NCBI RefSeq assembly: GCF_017741815.1
Contig: NZ_JAGHMF010000046.1
Span: forward strand, 1 to 41,668
Direction: 5' to 3'
DNA: 41,668 nucleotides
DNA from: Rhizobium sp. 16-488-2b
GTDB lineage: Bacteria; Pseudomonadota; Alphaproteobacteria; Rhizobiales; Rhizobiaceae
Both the position numbers and the translations under genes were made by a program. The notes under the pieces are model-generated. The model searched no databases, was not told where the DNA came from, and saw nothing but the letters and a program-made list of their open reading frames with translations. Numbering within the stretch: position 1 is the first letter of the stretch; every line of letters begins with the position of its first letter. Below are positions 8,114 through 17,789 of this stretch, piece by piece.

Positions 8114-9257
8114 CATCGCCGTTGGCGCAGCCTTCGTCGCGGGCGGCATCATCACCGGCGCAGTCGGGTGGAGCGGCCATGCCCTGGCATTTCCGATTGG
8201 TGTTGCATTTCCGGCACTTTGGGCGTTCGCGCCCTCACGAACCGTCGCGGCGCTTGTGGCGGCCGCCCACTTCCTGGGCGCCGCGCGCGGCCTACCGGTC
8301 GGGACATCCATTTTCTTTGGCGAGCAGCTCGCCATCGGGCTTGCGTTCTGGATTGCCGCATCGATCCTCTTTGTTGCGGTCCATGCCGCGCTCTGGACAG
8401 CTAGGGGCGGTTGGCATCGGCCGCTGCGCTACGCGATCGCGGCCATCCTCATGAGCGTTCCGCCATTCGGCATCACCGGATGGGCAAGCCCGATCACGGC
8501 GGCCGGAATCCTGTTTCCGGGCTGGGGATGGTTTGGATTGGCAGCAACTGCGATCGGCCTGCTCGTCATGACGACGAGAGCGTGGCCGATCGCTGCGTTC
8601 GTCCTGGGAGGATTTTACGCTTGGTCCGCTTCAACGTGGACGCCTCCCGCAGTACCGGAAGGGTGGGCAGGGATCAACACCGGGTTCAAGTTCACGGCGG
8701 CCGGGCAATATGCCGATTACGCGCAGCATCTTGAGACAATCGCCCTGGTGAAAGAGGCTGTAGGGCAGGGAGCAAAGGCGGTGGTCCTGCCCGAAAGCGC
8801 CCTTGGCCTATGGAGCCGGACCACCAAGCGGCTTTGGAGCCGGGAGCTGGCGAGCATCGAGGTCAAGGTCAATGGCGGGGCCGCCGTCATCGATCCGGTC
8901 GGCTATGACAATGTGATGATGGAGATCGCACCCGAGGGTTCGCGGATCCTCTATAAAGAGAGAATGCCGGTTCCGGCATCGATGTGGCAGCCTTGGACGA
9001 CCGGAGGTGCGCACGCGCATTTCTTCGCCAATCCGGTTGTTGAGTTCGCGGGCTTTCGCGTGGCGCCGCTCATCTGCTACGAACAATTGATCATCTGGCC
9101 GGTCCTGCAATCCATGTTGCACGACCCCGATGTGATCGTTGCCACAGGCAACGGCTGGTGGATCGGAAACACCAATATTGTCGCAATCCAGAAGGCGAGC
9201 GCAGAGGCGTGGGCCTCGCTGTTCGGTCTTCCGCTGGTGATGGCCTTCAATACTTGA
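8034..9257 (+). CDS. traB: TraB, conjugal transfer protein with nitrilase-like domain
   Basis: A 407-residue protein with about five or six hydrophobic segments in its first 200 residues, followed by a carbon-nitrogen hydrolase domain of the apolipoprotein N-acyltransferase type. The Glu-Lys-Cys triad is visible in VLPESALG, ILYKERMP and PLICYEQL. TraB of Ti plasmids sits in the same traA-F-B-H order and raises transfer efficiency, though its substrate is not established. I start at ATG 8034; an in-frame TTG at 8022 is also possible. The gene overlaps traF by 80 bases. The domain ends shortly after the GNGWW segment, as in the family. Confidence 0.9.
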   Translation: MTQDISAQSPRPARSASREKFSPSPRSIAVGAAFVAGGIITGAVGWSGHALAFPIGVAFPALWAFAPSRTVAALVAAAHFLGAARGLPVGTSIFFGEQLAIGLAFWIAASILFVAVHAALWTARGGWHRPLRYAIAAILMSVPPFGITGWASPITAAGILFPGWGWFGLAATAIGLLVMTTRAWPIAAFVLGGFYAWSASTWTPPAVPEGWAGINTGFKFTAAGQYADYAQHLETIALVKEAVGQGAKAVVLPESALGLWSRTTKRLWSRELASIEVKVNGGAAVIDPVGYDNVMMEIAPEGSRILYKERMPVPASMWQPWTTGGAHAHFFANPVVEFAGFRVAPLICYEQLIIWPVLQSMLHDPDVIVATGNGWWIGNTNIVAIQKASAEAWASLFGLPLVMAFNT

Positions 9258-9270
9258 GAAAGGAGCGGGC

Positions 9271-9906
9271 ATGATCGACGCGGCTTTGATTCAACAATGT
9301 GCCGATCCGCGCTTGAGCGTCGAGATCGTTCAGAAGTTTGTCGAGGAAGTGGGTGCTGCCGATCACCTGACGGTCACGGTGAAGAGCGGCCAGCGGACGT
9401 TTGCCGTTCCCAAGCCGGCCACGGCCGAAGACGCCTTGGCGCTGACGCAACAGCATGTGGGCCAGGCCGTGGTTCGCGTCGGGCTGACGCAGTATCCGGC
9501 CGGCCTCGGTGTTGCCGACAAGAGCGAGTTGAGTATCGACCTGTTCGACCCTTGCGAAAATCTCCGCATGGGCACGGCTCTGTTCGGCAAGGTCTACCGC
9601 ATCGTCACGAAGTGGTACGGCAATCCCCGGCCCGAGGCGTTCGATGACGCGGTATGGGCTTATGGCACCGGCATCTTCGAGGGGGAGCGCGTGTTTTATG
9701 CCGACGATCCCGAAGACGTGAAGGTTGCCGAGCCAAAGGCCGCCGAGGCTCAGGAGGCCGAAGGCGAGCAGTCGGCAGAGACTGAGACGGGCGAGGGGCC
9801 TTCAGAACCGCCGTTCACGGACGAAGACCCGAACAAGGCGAGCATCCGGATCGATCTGTCCGGCATCAAATCCCACAACACGGAGCCGAAGACAGCAGGC
9901 CAATGA
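9271..9906 (+). CDS. traH: TraH, conjugal transfer protein
   Basis: A 211-residue protein beginning MIDAALIQQCADPRLS and containing TQYPAGLG and MGTALFGKVYRI. These match TraH, the last gene of the traAFBH operon of Ti-type plasmids; its transglycosylase-like look (NLRMGTALFGKVY) suggests a peptidoglycan-related role. The C-terminal 60 residues are Glu/Ala/Pro rich and low-complexity. ATG 9271 has AAAGGAG upstream. The stop overlaps the next gene by ATGA. TraH function is not well defined in the family. Confidence 0.87.
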   Translation: MIDAALIQQCADPRLSVEIVQKFVEEVGAADHLTVTVKSGQRTFAVPKPATAEDALALTQQHVGQAVVRVGLTQYPAGLGVADKSELSIDLFDPCENLRMGTALFGKVYRIVTKWYGNPRPEAFDDAVWAYGTGIFEGERVFYADDPEDVKVAEPKAAEAQEAEGEQSAETETGEGPSEPPFTDEDPNKASIRIDLSGIKSHNTEPKTAGQ

Positions 9907-10268
9907 CCAGCCATATCATCGTCACCATCATGCTCTGCGCCGTGCAGTGCGAGCCGACAGAAATCCGCATCTGGGACGGGGACACGTTCCGCGTTGGGAG
10001 CCGTGGCGGCGAATCTGTCCGGATCTTCAATATCGACGCACCGGAGATCGAGGGGAAATGCCGCTTCGAATCCGACCTGGCGCAGCAGTCCAAACAACGG
10101 CTCGCTTCCATCCTTGAGGGTGGAAAGGTGGAGATCCAGCGACAGGATACCGATCGCTACGGCCGCACCTTGGCGGCTGTCCGCGTCAGCGGCCGGGACG
10201 CCGGCGACATGCTTGTGGCGGAAGGTCTGGCCCGCACATGGAGCGGAAGACGGGAGCCGTGGTGCTGA
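9903..10268 (+). CDS. Staphylococcal nuclease-like (thermonuclease family) protein
   Basis: A 121-residue SNase-fold protein, probably exported: residues 1-16 are hydrophobic and end with a Cys. The family hallmarks are present, namely WDGDTF, VRIFNIDAPE (active-site Arg and Glu) and DRYGRTLA (second active-site Arg), so it may be catalytically competent. Such small nucleases are common in rhizobial and IncP tra regions, where the role is unclear. It is coupled by ATGA to traH and by TGATG to the next gene. A second, more degenerate member is at 39648-40157. Confidence 0.82.
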   Translation: MTSHIIVTIMLCAVQCEPTEIRIWDGDTFRVGSRGGESVRIFNIDAPEIEGKCRFESDLAQQSKQRLASILEGGKVEIQRQDTDRYGRTLAAVRVSGRDAGDMLVAEGLARTWSGRREPWC

Positions 10269-10741
10269 TGGCCGATTACGACACGATCAAGGACCGTTTT
10301 ATCCTGGTCAGTCCGGACGAGGCGACCATTCATGTCGTCAGCCGGAAGCTGTTTCATGAGGTGATGGGTGGCGTGGCCGCGCTACCCCAATGGGCCGGAC
10401 AGAGATTCAAGTCTGCCAAGGTGCTGATCGCCTACAAGGGCGACGTGCCGCTTCTCGTTGCCGTCGCAGAAGGACGGATCGAGCAGCTTACCGAAACCGG
10501 CGCCATCGATGCCAATTTCGACAATCTGAAACTCGCGTCGAAATTGAAGACCGCCTTCAGGGACAAGGCCCGGCCAGAAACCGGCTCCCATGCCTTCGCG
10601 CAGCGCGTCGTGGATGCGACGAACTGGGAGTGCCATGAGAAAGCGGACACGGATATCTTTTGGCGCCTAACGGAGTATTTCATCGAAGGGAAACGTGGGC
10701 AGTCTGTGGTCGCCAAGATCGATGTTGAATTGGTAGCCTGA
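10268..10741 (+). CDS. Hypothetical protein at end of the traAFBH operon, 157 aa
   Basis: ATG 10268 overlaps the upstream stop codon (TGATG), so it belongs to the same translation unit. The 157-residue protein begins MADYDTIKDRFILVSPDE and has no signal peptide or membrane helix. Its middle part (AKVLIAYKGDVPLLVAVAEG) looks like a small alpha/beta domain, and the end (VVAKIDVELVA) is a beta strand. I do not recognise the family. It is the last gene before the accessory island. A dyad (arms 10748-10753 and 10765-10770) follows it. Confidence 0.7.
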   Translation: MADYDTIKDRFILVSPDEATIHVVSRKLFHEVMGGVAALPQWAGQRFKSAKVLIAYKGDVPLLVAVAEGRIEQLTETGAIDANFDNLKLASKLKTAFRDKARPETGSHAFAQRVVDATNWECHEKADTDIFWRLTEYFIEGKRGQSVVAKIDVELVA

Positions 10742-10915
10742 TCGACGGGAAACGGAAGACTCTGGTTTCCAGCAAGGGGAGGCTCATGAATGCTTGTCCT
10801 TGCTTCTCGGCGGTGCCTACGGTTGCCGTTCGAAGTCGCGCTCACTCCTGCTTGCGGTTTCCTTAATTTTCCTCCATTTTCCCAGTTCTGCTCCTCGGGG
10901 GGGGCTATCACGCCA
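10742..10915. promoter_or_regulatory. Junction between tra operon and accessory island
   Basis: It begins with a GGAAAC/GTTTCC dyad (10748-10753, 10765-10770) that could be the end of the tra transcript, although no T-run follows. It ends with a pyrimidine-rich stretch (10859-10890) and a G-run that may serve as ribosome binding site for the HTH gene at 10916. No clear -35/-10 pair is seen. The base composition changes here towards the less GC-rich island. Confidence 0.35.
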
Positions 10916-11110
10916 ATGAGTAACGACATCCTGACGATCCGAGAGGTCGCCGAGTACCTCAAGATCAATGAGAAGACGGCCTACCGCCTTGCGGCAGAAG
11001 GGAAACTCCCCGGGTTCAAGGTCGGAGGCGCCTGGCGTTTCCGAAAGGATGAGATCGAGAGGCTCACTAAGGGCCAGAATGCGCGCGATGAGAGCGCTGG
11101 AGATGCTTGA
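10916..11110 (+). CDS. Excisionase/MerR-type helix-turn-helix protein, 64 aa
   Basis: A 64-residue DNA-binding protein beginning MSNDILTIREVAEYLKIN. It shows the winged HTH of excisionase-like proteins: IREVAEYLKINEKTAYRLAAEGKLPGFKVGG followed by WRFRKDEIERL. I place the start at ATG 10916, since the in-frame extension from 10790 has no family resemblance. Its stop overlaps the helicase start as TGATG, so it is the first gene of a four-gene operon. In this position such proteins often control transcription of a restriction-type operon; regulation of this operon is inference. There is no integrase nearby, so a true excisionase role is unlikely. Confidence 0.85.
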   Translation: MSNDILTIREVAEYLKINEKTAYRLAAEGKLPGFKVGGAWRFRKDEIERLTKGQNARDESAGDA

Positions 11111-14100
11111 TGCCGCGTATTTTTGACAACATCGAATCGGGTCTTCTTCCCGCACTTCGACAGACGCTTTCGATATCCGAGCGGGGAGATTTCTGTGTTG
11201 GCTACTTCAATCTGCGAGGTTGGAAATCGGTAGATGATTTAGTTTCTGCATGGCCAGGCGGAGAAGGAAGCCAATGTCGCCTACTTGTGGGAATGCAACG
11301 TCTTCCACAAGAGGAACTGCGGATTGGGCTCGGAACCGGTAAGGAAGATCATACGCTCGACAACCAGTCGGCACTTCGACTGAAGAGAAGATTGGCGGAA
11401 GACTTCCGTGTTCAGCTAACCTTGGGCATGCCAAATAACGCCGATGAGGCCGGGTTGCGGCGGCTTGCTAGTCAATTGAAATCGAAGCAGGTCACGGTTC
11501 GATTGTTCCTGAAACATCCCCTGCACGCGAAGCTCTATCTCCTTTTTAGGCCAGATCCGAACAACCCGATAACCGGCTTTCTAGGTAGCAGCAATCTTAC
11601 CCTCTCCGGCCTTTCGAAGCAGGGTGAACTGAACGTCGACGTTCTCGATCACGACGCCACGGAGAAACTCGCCAAATGGTTCGATGACCGTTGGTCGGAC
11701 CGCTGGTGCATCGATATCACGGAGGAACTGATCGAGGTCATCGAGGAGAGCTGGGCGCGAGAGGAGCCGCTCGATCCTTACATGATCTACGTCAAGATGG
11801 CCTATCATCTGGCGCAGGAAGCGCGCGCAGGACTCAATGAATTTCGAATACCACCGGAGTTTGGAAAACGGCTTTTCGCTTATCAAGAGGCCGCAGTCAA
11901 AATCGCTGCTCATCATTTGAACAAACGCGGTGGAGTCCTCATCGGCGACGTTGTTGGCTTGGGCAAGACATTGATGGCTACCGCGCTCGCCAAGATATTT
12001 CAGGACGACCACTTCACAGAAACACTCATCATTTGCCCGAAGAATCTGGTCAAGATGTGGGAGGATTATGTTGCTGAATACCGTCTCCTTGCAAAAGTGC
12101 TCTCGGTCACGCGGGTTACGCGAGAACTGCCCGAGCTTCGGCGATATCGCGTCGTCCTGATCGACGAAAGCCATAATCTTCGCAACCATGAGGGACGAAG
12201 ATATCGAGCGATCCAGGAGTATTTGCAGGAAAACGAAAGCCGCTGCATCCTCCTGTCAGCGACACCGTACAACAAGACCTACGGCGATCTTTCCAACCAG
12301 CTCCGTCTTTTCGTCCCCGAGGAACAGGACATCGGCGTTCGTCCGGAACGACTGTTGCAAGACATCGGGGAAACGGAATTCATTCGGCGCCACCAATGCC
12401 CCGTCAGATCCCTCGCAGCTTTTGAGAAAAGCGATCACGCTGATGATTGGCGGGAGTTAATGCGCCTCTACATGGTTCGTCGCACGCGAACTTTTATTCA
12501 GGACAACTATGCTCAGATCGATCCCGCCAATGGTCGCAAGTTCCTAACGTTCGAAGACGGTTCGCGTTCCTATTTCCCCGAGCGCGTGCCGCGTACTCTT
12601 CGGCTTAAGATCAACGACAAAGACACCGGCGATCAATACGCGAAGCTTTACGCCGCGCCGGTCGTGGACGCGATCAATCTTATGCATCTGCCGCGCTACG
12701 GCCTGGGCAACTATGTTGCGCCGAAGCCGCACAAGCCACCGACGCCGAATGAAGCGAAGCAACTTGACGACCTTTCCCGTGCGGGCAAGCGCCTCATGGG
12801 TTTTTGCCGCACCAACCTGTTCAAGCGCTTGGAAAGCAGTGGTGAGGCATTCCAGCAATCGCTAGAGCGCCACGTCCTGCGAAACTACATCTTCCTGCAT
12901 GCCATCGAACACGAACTTCCTTTACCACTTGGTACGCAGGATGCCGGACTCTTAGATACCGCGAATTACGACGAGGATGTCGACGATCAGAGTGCCGATG
13001 CCGAGCTGTTCGCAGAAGGCGAAGATGAGAATACTCAGGACGCCGAAGCACTCGACTTGCGCGACGAAGCGGCCTTTCGAGCGCAGGCGGCGGAAACGTA
13101 TGGGCTCTACGCCAGCCAATACAGGAAGCGGTTCAAGTGGCTTCGTCCTGACCTTTTTGTGGCTCAGCTGAAAAAGGATCTGGCAACCGACAGCGCACGG
13201 CTCCTGAAGATTATTGACGATTGCGGCCAATGGGATCCGTCGAAGGACACCAAGCTCGCGTCTCTATTCGACCTGCTGACCAAGAAGCATCCCAATGAGA
13301 AGATCATGATCTTCTCGCAATTTGCCGACACGGTTCGCTATCTCGAGCGACAGTTGAAGGCAAAAGGCCTCAAATCAATCGCCGCGGTGTCGGGCGAAAC
13401 ATCGGATCCGACCAGCTTTGCGTGGCGTTTCAGCCCCGGTAGCAACAACAAGCGCGACAAAATTAAGCCCGACGAAGAGTTGCGTGTCCTGATCGCTACC
13501 GATGTACTCAGTGAAGGCCAGAATCTTCAGGACGGTGCGATTCTGGTGAACTACGACCTGCCTTGGGCGATTATCCGTCTCATTCAGCGTGCGGGCCGTG
13601 TTGATCGCATCGGACAGAAGGCAGAGAAAATCCTCTGCTATTCTTTTCTTCCGGCTGATGGCGTCGAACGCTTGATCCAATTACGTTCGCGTGTCCGCCA
13701 ACGTTTGAAGGAAAATGCCGAGGTCGTAGGGACCGACGAAGCGTTCTTCGAGGATGAAGGCGAGCGCGAAGAGCTTGTCGATCTTTATAACGAGAACGCT
13801 GGTATTCTGGACGGCGAAGCAGATACCGAGGTCGATCTCGCCTCGTACGCCTATCAAATTTGGAAGAATGCGATCGATGCGAACCCGGCTTTGCAGAAAT
13901 CGATTCCTGAGCTTCCGTCCGTTGTCTATTCCACGAAGGCTTACACGCCCCAAGACGGGCGCCCGCACGGAGCGCTGGTCTATATGCGTACAGCACAGGG
14001 TAATGACGCTCTTGCCTGGGTCGACCAGGATGGCGCCAGTGTCACCCAGTCGCAGTTCGAAATCCTGAAAATCGCAGCGTGCGAGCCGAACACACCCGCC

Positions 14101-14496
14101 TTGCCTCGGCAGGAACAACACCATTCAATGGTTGCAAACGGTGTCGAGCACATTGCTGCGGAGGAGAAGCAGGTTGGTGGGCAACTTGGTCGCCCTTCCG
14201 GTGCGCGCTTCCGCACCTACGAACGCCTTAAGCGCCACGCCGACAAGGTAAAAGGATCTCTGTTTGATCTACCCGAGCTAGGCAAAGCCATTGAAGAAAT
14301 TTACCGTTTCCCGCTGCGCCAGTCGGCGACCGATACCTTGAACCGACAGATGAAGGTGGGCATCAATGATGACAAGTTGGCCGAATTAGTTTTGGCGCTA
14401 CGTGAGGAGGATCGGCTTTGTCTGATCCAAGATGAGGGACACTCCGGCGAGCCGCAGATCATCTGCTCGTTGGGGCTTGCGCGTCTGACGGCGTGA
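11110..14496 (+). CDS. PLD-domain SNF2-family helicase fusion (defence protein)
   Basis: A 1128-residue protein with two functional parts. The N-terminal phospholipase-D-like domain (about 1-200) carries a single HxK motif, HAKLYLL (His139, Lys141), followed by GSSNLTLSG, the layout of a dimerising PLD nuclease. The SNF2/superfamily II helicase (about 240-900) has GLGKT (Lys286), DESH (352-355), a helicase C-terminal domain and QRAGRVDRIGQ (from 826). The helicase resembles the HepA/DrmD type that uses RecA-like lobes to track along DNA. ATG 11110 has GGAG upstream and overlaps the HTH stop. The adjacent adenine methyltransferase makes a restriction or DISARM-like role likely. Nuclease activity is inferred from motifs only. 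Confidence 0.88.
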   Translation: MPRIFDNIESGLLPALRQTLSISERGDFCVGYFNLRGWKSVDDLVSAWPGGEGSQCRLLVGMQRLPQEELRIGLGTGKEDHTLDNQSALRLKRRLAEDFRVQLTLGMPNNADEAGLRRLASQLKSKQVTVRLFLKHPLHAKLYLLFRPDPNNPITGFLGSSNLTLSGLSKQGELNVDVLDHDATEKLAKWFDDRWSDRWCIDITEELIEVIEESWAREEPLDPYMIYVKMAYHLAQEARAGLNEFRIPPEFGKRLFAYQEAAVKIAAHHLNKRGGVLIGDVVGLGKTLMATALAKIFQDDHFTETLIICPKNLVKMWEDYVAEYRLLAKVLSVTRVTRELPELRRYRVVLIDESHNLRNHEGRRYRAIQEYLQENESRCILLSATPYNKTYGDLSNQLRLFVPEEQDIGVRPERLLQDIGETEFIRRHQCPVRSLAAFEKSDHADDWRELMRLYMVRRTRTFIQDNYAQIDPANGRKFLTFEDGSRSYFPERVPRTLRLKINDKDTGDQYAKLYAAPVVDAINLMHLPRYGLGNYVAPKPHKPPTPNEAKQLDDLSRAGKRLMGFCRTNLFKRLESSGEAFQQSLERHVLRNYIFLHAIEHELPLPLGTQDAGLLDTANYDEDVDDQSADAELFAEGEDENTQDAEALDLRDEAAFRAQAAETYGLYASQYRKRFKWLRPDLFVAQLKKDLATDSARLLKIIDDCGQWDPSKDTKLASLFDLLTKKHPNEKIMIFSQFADTVRYLERQLKAKGLKSIAAVSGETSDPTSFAWRFSPGSNNKRDKIKPDEELRVLIATDVLSEGQNLQDGAILVNYDLPWAIIRLIQRAGRVDRIGQKAEKILCYSFLPADGVERLIQLRSRVRQRLKENAEVVGTDEAFFEDEGEREELVDLYNENAGILDGEADTEVDLASYAYQIWKNAIDANPALQKSIPELPSVVYSTKAYTPQDGRPHGALVYMRTAQGNDALAWVDQDGASVTQSQFEILKIAACEPNTPALPRQEQHHSMVANGVEHIAAEEKQVGGQLGRPSGARFRTYERLKRHADKVKGSLFDLPELGKAIEEIYRFPLRQSATDTLNRQMKVGINDDKLAELVLALREEDRLCLIQDEGHSGEPQIICSLGLARLTA

Positions 14497-14510
14497 CGAA
14501 GGGGCTGGGG

Positions 14511-17500
14511 ATGGACTTCAACGCCGATGGTGCCAAGAAACTGCTGGAGCAATTCGAATTCGGAAAGCTCTTCATTGAGGAATTAGGATGGGATCGGCAT
14601 AGCGCCAACCTGTCCATCGCAACCTCGAACGCTACGTTCGCTCTAAAAGCCGTCGCCGAAAAGCGCGGGATGGTTGCCTGGGTTTGTCAGGCGCCAGTCG
14701 GCCAGCAGATCCCGGACCGCGCCACGCGAAAGAAAATCGAGATCCAAGTCGCCAAGACGACACTTGAGCACTTGATTATCTTCATCGACGGGAAGCGTGC
14801 CGAGCAGATATGGTGCTGGGCGCGGCGCGAGGCCGGCAAGCCCGCCTCGGTTCCCGAGCACTTTTGGTATGCCCCCTCAGGCAATAGAGGCTTCCTGCAA
14901 AAGCTGGAAGCGATTGCGTTCTCACTCGCTGAGGAGAGCACCCTTACGCTGGTCGATGTCACGGCGCGCGCTCGCGCTGCCTTCGATGTCGAGCGCGTAA
15001 CAAAGCGTTTCTACGATCAGTTCACAAAGGAACACACGGCCTTCCTCGGATTCATCAGCGGCATCACCGAGGTCGCAGATAAGGAATGGTACGCCTCACT
15101 GATGCTCAACCGCTTGATGTTCATTTATTTCATGCAGCGGAAAGGCTTTCTGAACGGTGAGCGGGACTATTTGCGCGACAGGCTGGCTCGCTGCCAACGT
15201 GAAAATGGCCGAGACAGATTCTATTCCTTCTATCGTTATTTCCTCCTGCGCCTATTCCATGAGGGGCTTGGCGGCAGGGAACGGAGCCCGGAACTTGACA
15301 AGCTCCTCGGCCGCATCCCCTATCTGAACGGTGGCCTTTTCGAAAAGCACCCGATCGAGGAACGCTCCCCGGACATCAAGATTCCGGACGAAGCGTTCAC
15401 GCGCATCTTCGCCTATTTCGACCGCTATCAGTGGCATCTCGACGAGCGGCCGCTGCGCAACGATAACGAGATTAATCCGGACGTTCTCGGCTATATTTTC
15501 GAAAAATACATCAATCAGAAGCAGATGGGCGCCTACTATACGAAGGAGGATATCACCGAGTACATCTCGAAAAACACGGTGATCCCGTTCCTCTTCGACG
15601 CCGCAAGGGCCAAGTGCAAGGTAGCCTTCGAGAACCCGGGCGGGCCGACGATCTGGGATCATCTGCGGGACGATCCCGACCGCTATATCTACACCGCCGT
15701 CAAGCACGGCGCAGAACAAGCGCTTCCGCCTGAGATCGCGGCTGGCATCGAAGACGCTTCGGCGCGCACGCAATGGAACCAGAAGGCGCCGGCCGACTTC
15801 GGCTTGCCGACGGAAATCTGGCGCGAGGTCGTGGCGCGGCGCACCCGCTATGCAGAAGTCCGCGCAAAGCTGGCGGCGGGCGGAGTTCGCGAGATTAACG
15901 ATCTCGTCACGCTCAATCTCGACATCCGGCAATTCGCCCAGGACGTGATCGAGCGTTGCGAAGGCCCGGATCTGATGCGCGCCTTCTGGAACGCGATTGA
16001 GGGCGTCACCATTCTCGATCCAACCTGCGGTTCTGGCGCGTTCCTGTTCGCCGCGCTCAATGTTCTCGAACCGCTCTACGAGACGTGCCTCGACCGGATG
16101 GAAGCCTTTGTTGCTGATCTTGAGCGCTCGGCTGATGGCCACGCGCCAAAGAAGTTCGAAGACTTCAAAGCCACACTGGTAAAAGTTGGCGCGCACCCGA
16201 ACGCCCGCTATTTCACGCTGAAAAGCATCATCCTGAACAACCTCTTCGGCGTCGATATCATGGAAGAGGCGGTCGAGATCTGTAAGCTCCGCCTGTTCCT
16301 CAAGCTTGCTGCCCAGGTTGACCCCGATCAGAAGCACGAAAACCTCGGCATCGAACCGTTGCCGGATATTGATTTCAACATCCGCGCTGGGAATACACTG
16401 GTTGGCTACGCGACCTTTGCCGAGGTGAAGAAGGCGCTGACTAGCAAGCTCGATCTTGATAATTCTCTCGAGACGATAACGAAGAGCACGGCGGACCTTC
16501 AGCAGACCTTCAAGGCGTTTCGATTGCGCCAGATCGATGGCGATGGGTCAATTCCCCTTGAAGACAAACAGGCATTGCGACTCCGTCTTAAGTCGCTCGA
16601 CGACAAGCTAAACCTACATCTCGCGCGAGAATCCGGTGTAAGAGTGGGCGATGCTGCCCAATTTTCAGAGTGGATCCGCTCCCACCAGCCATTTCACTGG
16701 TTTATTGAGTTCCATGGAATCATGGAAAATGGAGGGTTCGACGTTATCGTCGGCAATCCGCCATATGTCGTCTATCCGGGCAAGAACGTTCCATACGCTC
16801 TGAATTCCTACGGTTACGAAACGCTTGCAACAAAGAATCTCTACTCGTTCGTTTTTGAGCGGAGCATTCGTTTGGCAAAGCCGCGCTCACCAATTGGTTT
16901 AATAGTTCAGCTAACGGCGCTGTCTTCGGAAAAGATGCCACCTTTGCAAAAGATGTTGTTCAGTCGCGGCTCGCTTATTGCACTTTCGTTCCCTCGACGA
17001 CCCCAGTCTGTGTTCGAGGGGGTGGAGATGCCTGTCGTTATCCTTTTGTCACTTGCCGGTGCGAACCAGATTGTCACTTCGGACGTCTCGCGTTTCTATG
17101 CTGAAGAGCGCCCCAATGTGATGGCGAAAATGATGATCGCTGCACATAGCGTTACATTGCACGGTCATCGAATCGGAAAACTGGGGCACACAGAAGAAAT
17201 AGAGATTTATAGACGAGTTTCCTCGTTTAAGGGGAACATTGATAGTTTAACATCAAAGTCTAGCAAAGGAGTGATGTATTACCAAGAGGCGTGCCGTTAC
17301 TGGCTAAAGGCATCTCATCGAGTTCCGCGATTCATTAAGAACGGTGTATCGATGGAGCCCCCACACGGCAGGAAAGTTAGCTTTCAGAGCAGAAATGCGG
17401 CTGCCTTTGCAGCAGCTTTATTGAATTCAAGCCTATTTTATTGGTGGTATTCTGCTTTCTCGGATTGCGAACATGTCAACGATGCCTTGGTTCGGTCGTT

Positions 17501-17789
17501 CCCAATACCTGGAAATTGGGAAACGATTGACTGGGTCAAAAATAGCGACCAACTAGTCGACAGCTTGGAACGCGATGCGACAAAAAAAACGATCAGTACG
17601 AAGCAAGGGCATGTAATCGAGTACGACGAGATATCTGCAGCAAATTCTAAGGATCTAATAGACAGAATTGATGAACAGTTGGCGCGGATTTATGATCTGA
17701 CTTGCGAACAGGCGGATTTTATAAAGAACTACGACGTAAAGTATCGTCTCGCTGGCGCTGATGAAGTGGCGACGGGAAGCGACGAATGA
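14511..17789 (+). CDS. Eco57I-like N6-adenine DNA methyltransferase, 1092 aa
   Basis: Large class I DNA adenine methyltransferase. The SAM motif DPTCGSGAF is at 503-511 and the catalytic NPPY at 749-752. Upstream is GAYYTKEDITEYIS, the family's pre-motif. The N-terminal region (about 1-200) has the KLFIEELGWD start typical of helicase-partnered methylases. The C-terminal 300 residues should be the target recognition domain; the DNA here (about 16850-17780) is clearly more AT-rich than the catalytic part, suggesting module exchange. I prefer ATG 14511 (AAGGGG upstream) over GTG 14493, which overlaps the helicase stop but has no ribosome binding site. It ends in an ATGA overlap with the next gene. 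It could self-protect against the helicase-PLD partner. Confidence 0.9.
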   Translation: MDFNADGAKKLLEQFEFGKLFIEELGWDRHSANLSIATSNATFALKAVAEKRGMVAWVCQAPVGQQIPDRATRKKIEIQVAKTTLEHLIIFIDGKRAEQIWCWARREAGKPASVPEHFWYAPSGNRGFLQKLEAIAFSLAEESTLTLVDVTARARAAFDVERVTKRFYDQFTKEHTAFLGFISGITEVADKEWYASLMLNRLMFIYFMQRKGFLNGERDYLRDRLARCQRENGRDRFYSFYRYFLLRLFHEGLGGRERSPELDKLLGRIPYLNGGLFEKHPIEERSPDIKIPDEAFTRIFAYFDRYQWHLDERPLRNDNEINPDVLGYIFEKYINQKQMGAYYTKEDITEYISKNTVIPFLFDAARAKCKVAFENPGGPTIWDHLRDDPDRYIYTAVKHGAEQALPPEIAAGIEDASARTQWNQKAPADFGLPTEIWREVVARRTRYAEVRAKLAAGGVREINDLVTLNLDIRQFAQDVIERCEGPDLMRAFWNAIEGVTILDPTCGSGAFLFAALNVLEPLYETCLDRMEAFVADLERSADGHAPKKFEDFKATLVKVGAHPNARYFTLKSIILNNLFGVDIMEEAVEICKLRLFLKLAAQVDPDQKHENLGIEPLPDIDFNIRAGNTLVGYATFAEVKKALTSKLDLDNSLETITKSTADLQQTFKAFRLRQIDGDGSIPLEDKQALRLRLKSLDDKLNLHLARESGVRVGDAAQFSEWIRSHQPFHWFIEFHGIMENGGFDVIVGNPPYVVYPGKNVPYALNSYGYETLATKNLYSFVFERSIRLAKPRSPIGLIVQLTALSSEKMPPLQKMLFSRGSLIALSFPRRPQSVFEGVEMPVVILLSLAGANQIVTSDVSRFYAEERPNVMAKMMIAAHSVTLHGHRIGKLGHTEEIEIYRRVSSFKGNIDSLTSKSSKGVMYYQEACRYWLKASHRVPRFIKNGVSMEPPHGRKVSFQSRNAAAFAAALLNSSLFYWWYSAFSDCEHVNDALVRSFPIPGNWETIDWVKNSDQLVDSLERDATKKTISTKQGHVIEYDEISAANSKDLIDRIDEQLARIYDLTCEQADFIKNYDVKYRLAGADEVATGSDE

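Noticed and set aside
10916..11110. True excisionase of an integrative element
   Set aside because: No integrase or attachment-site repeat seen in the window.
14511..17789. Type I restriction HsdM
   Set aside because: No HsdS or HsdR beside it, and the chain is much longer than HsdM.
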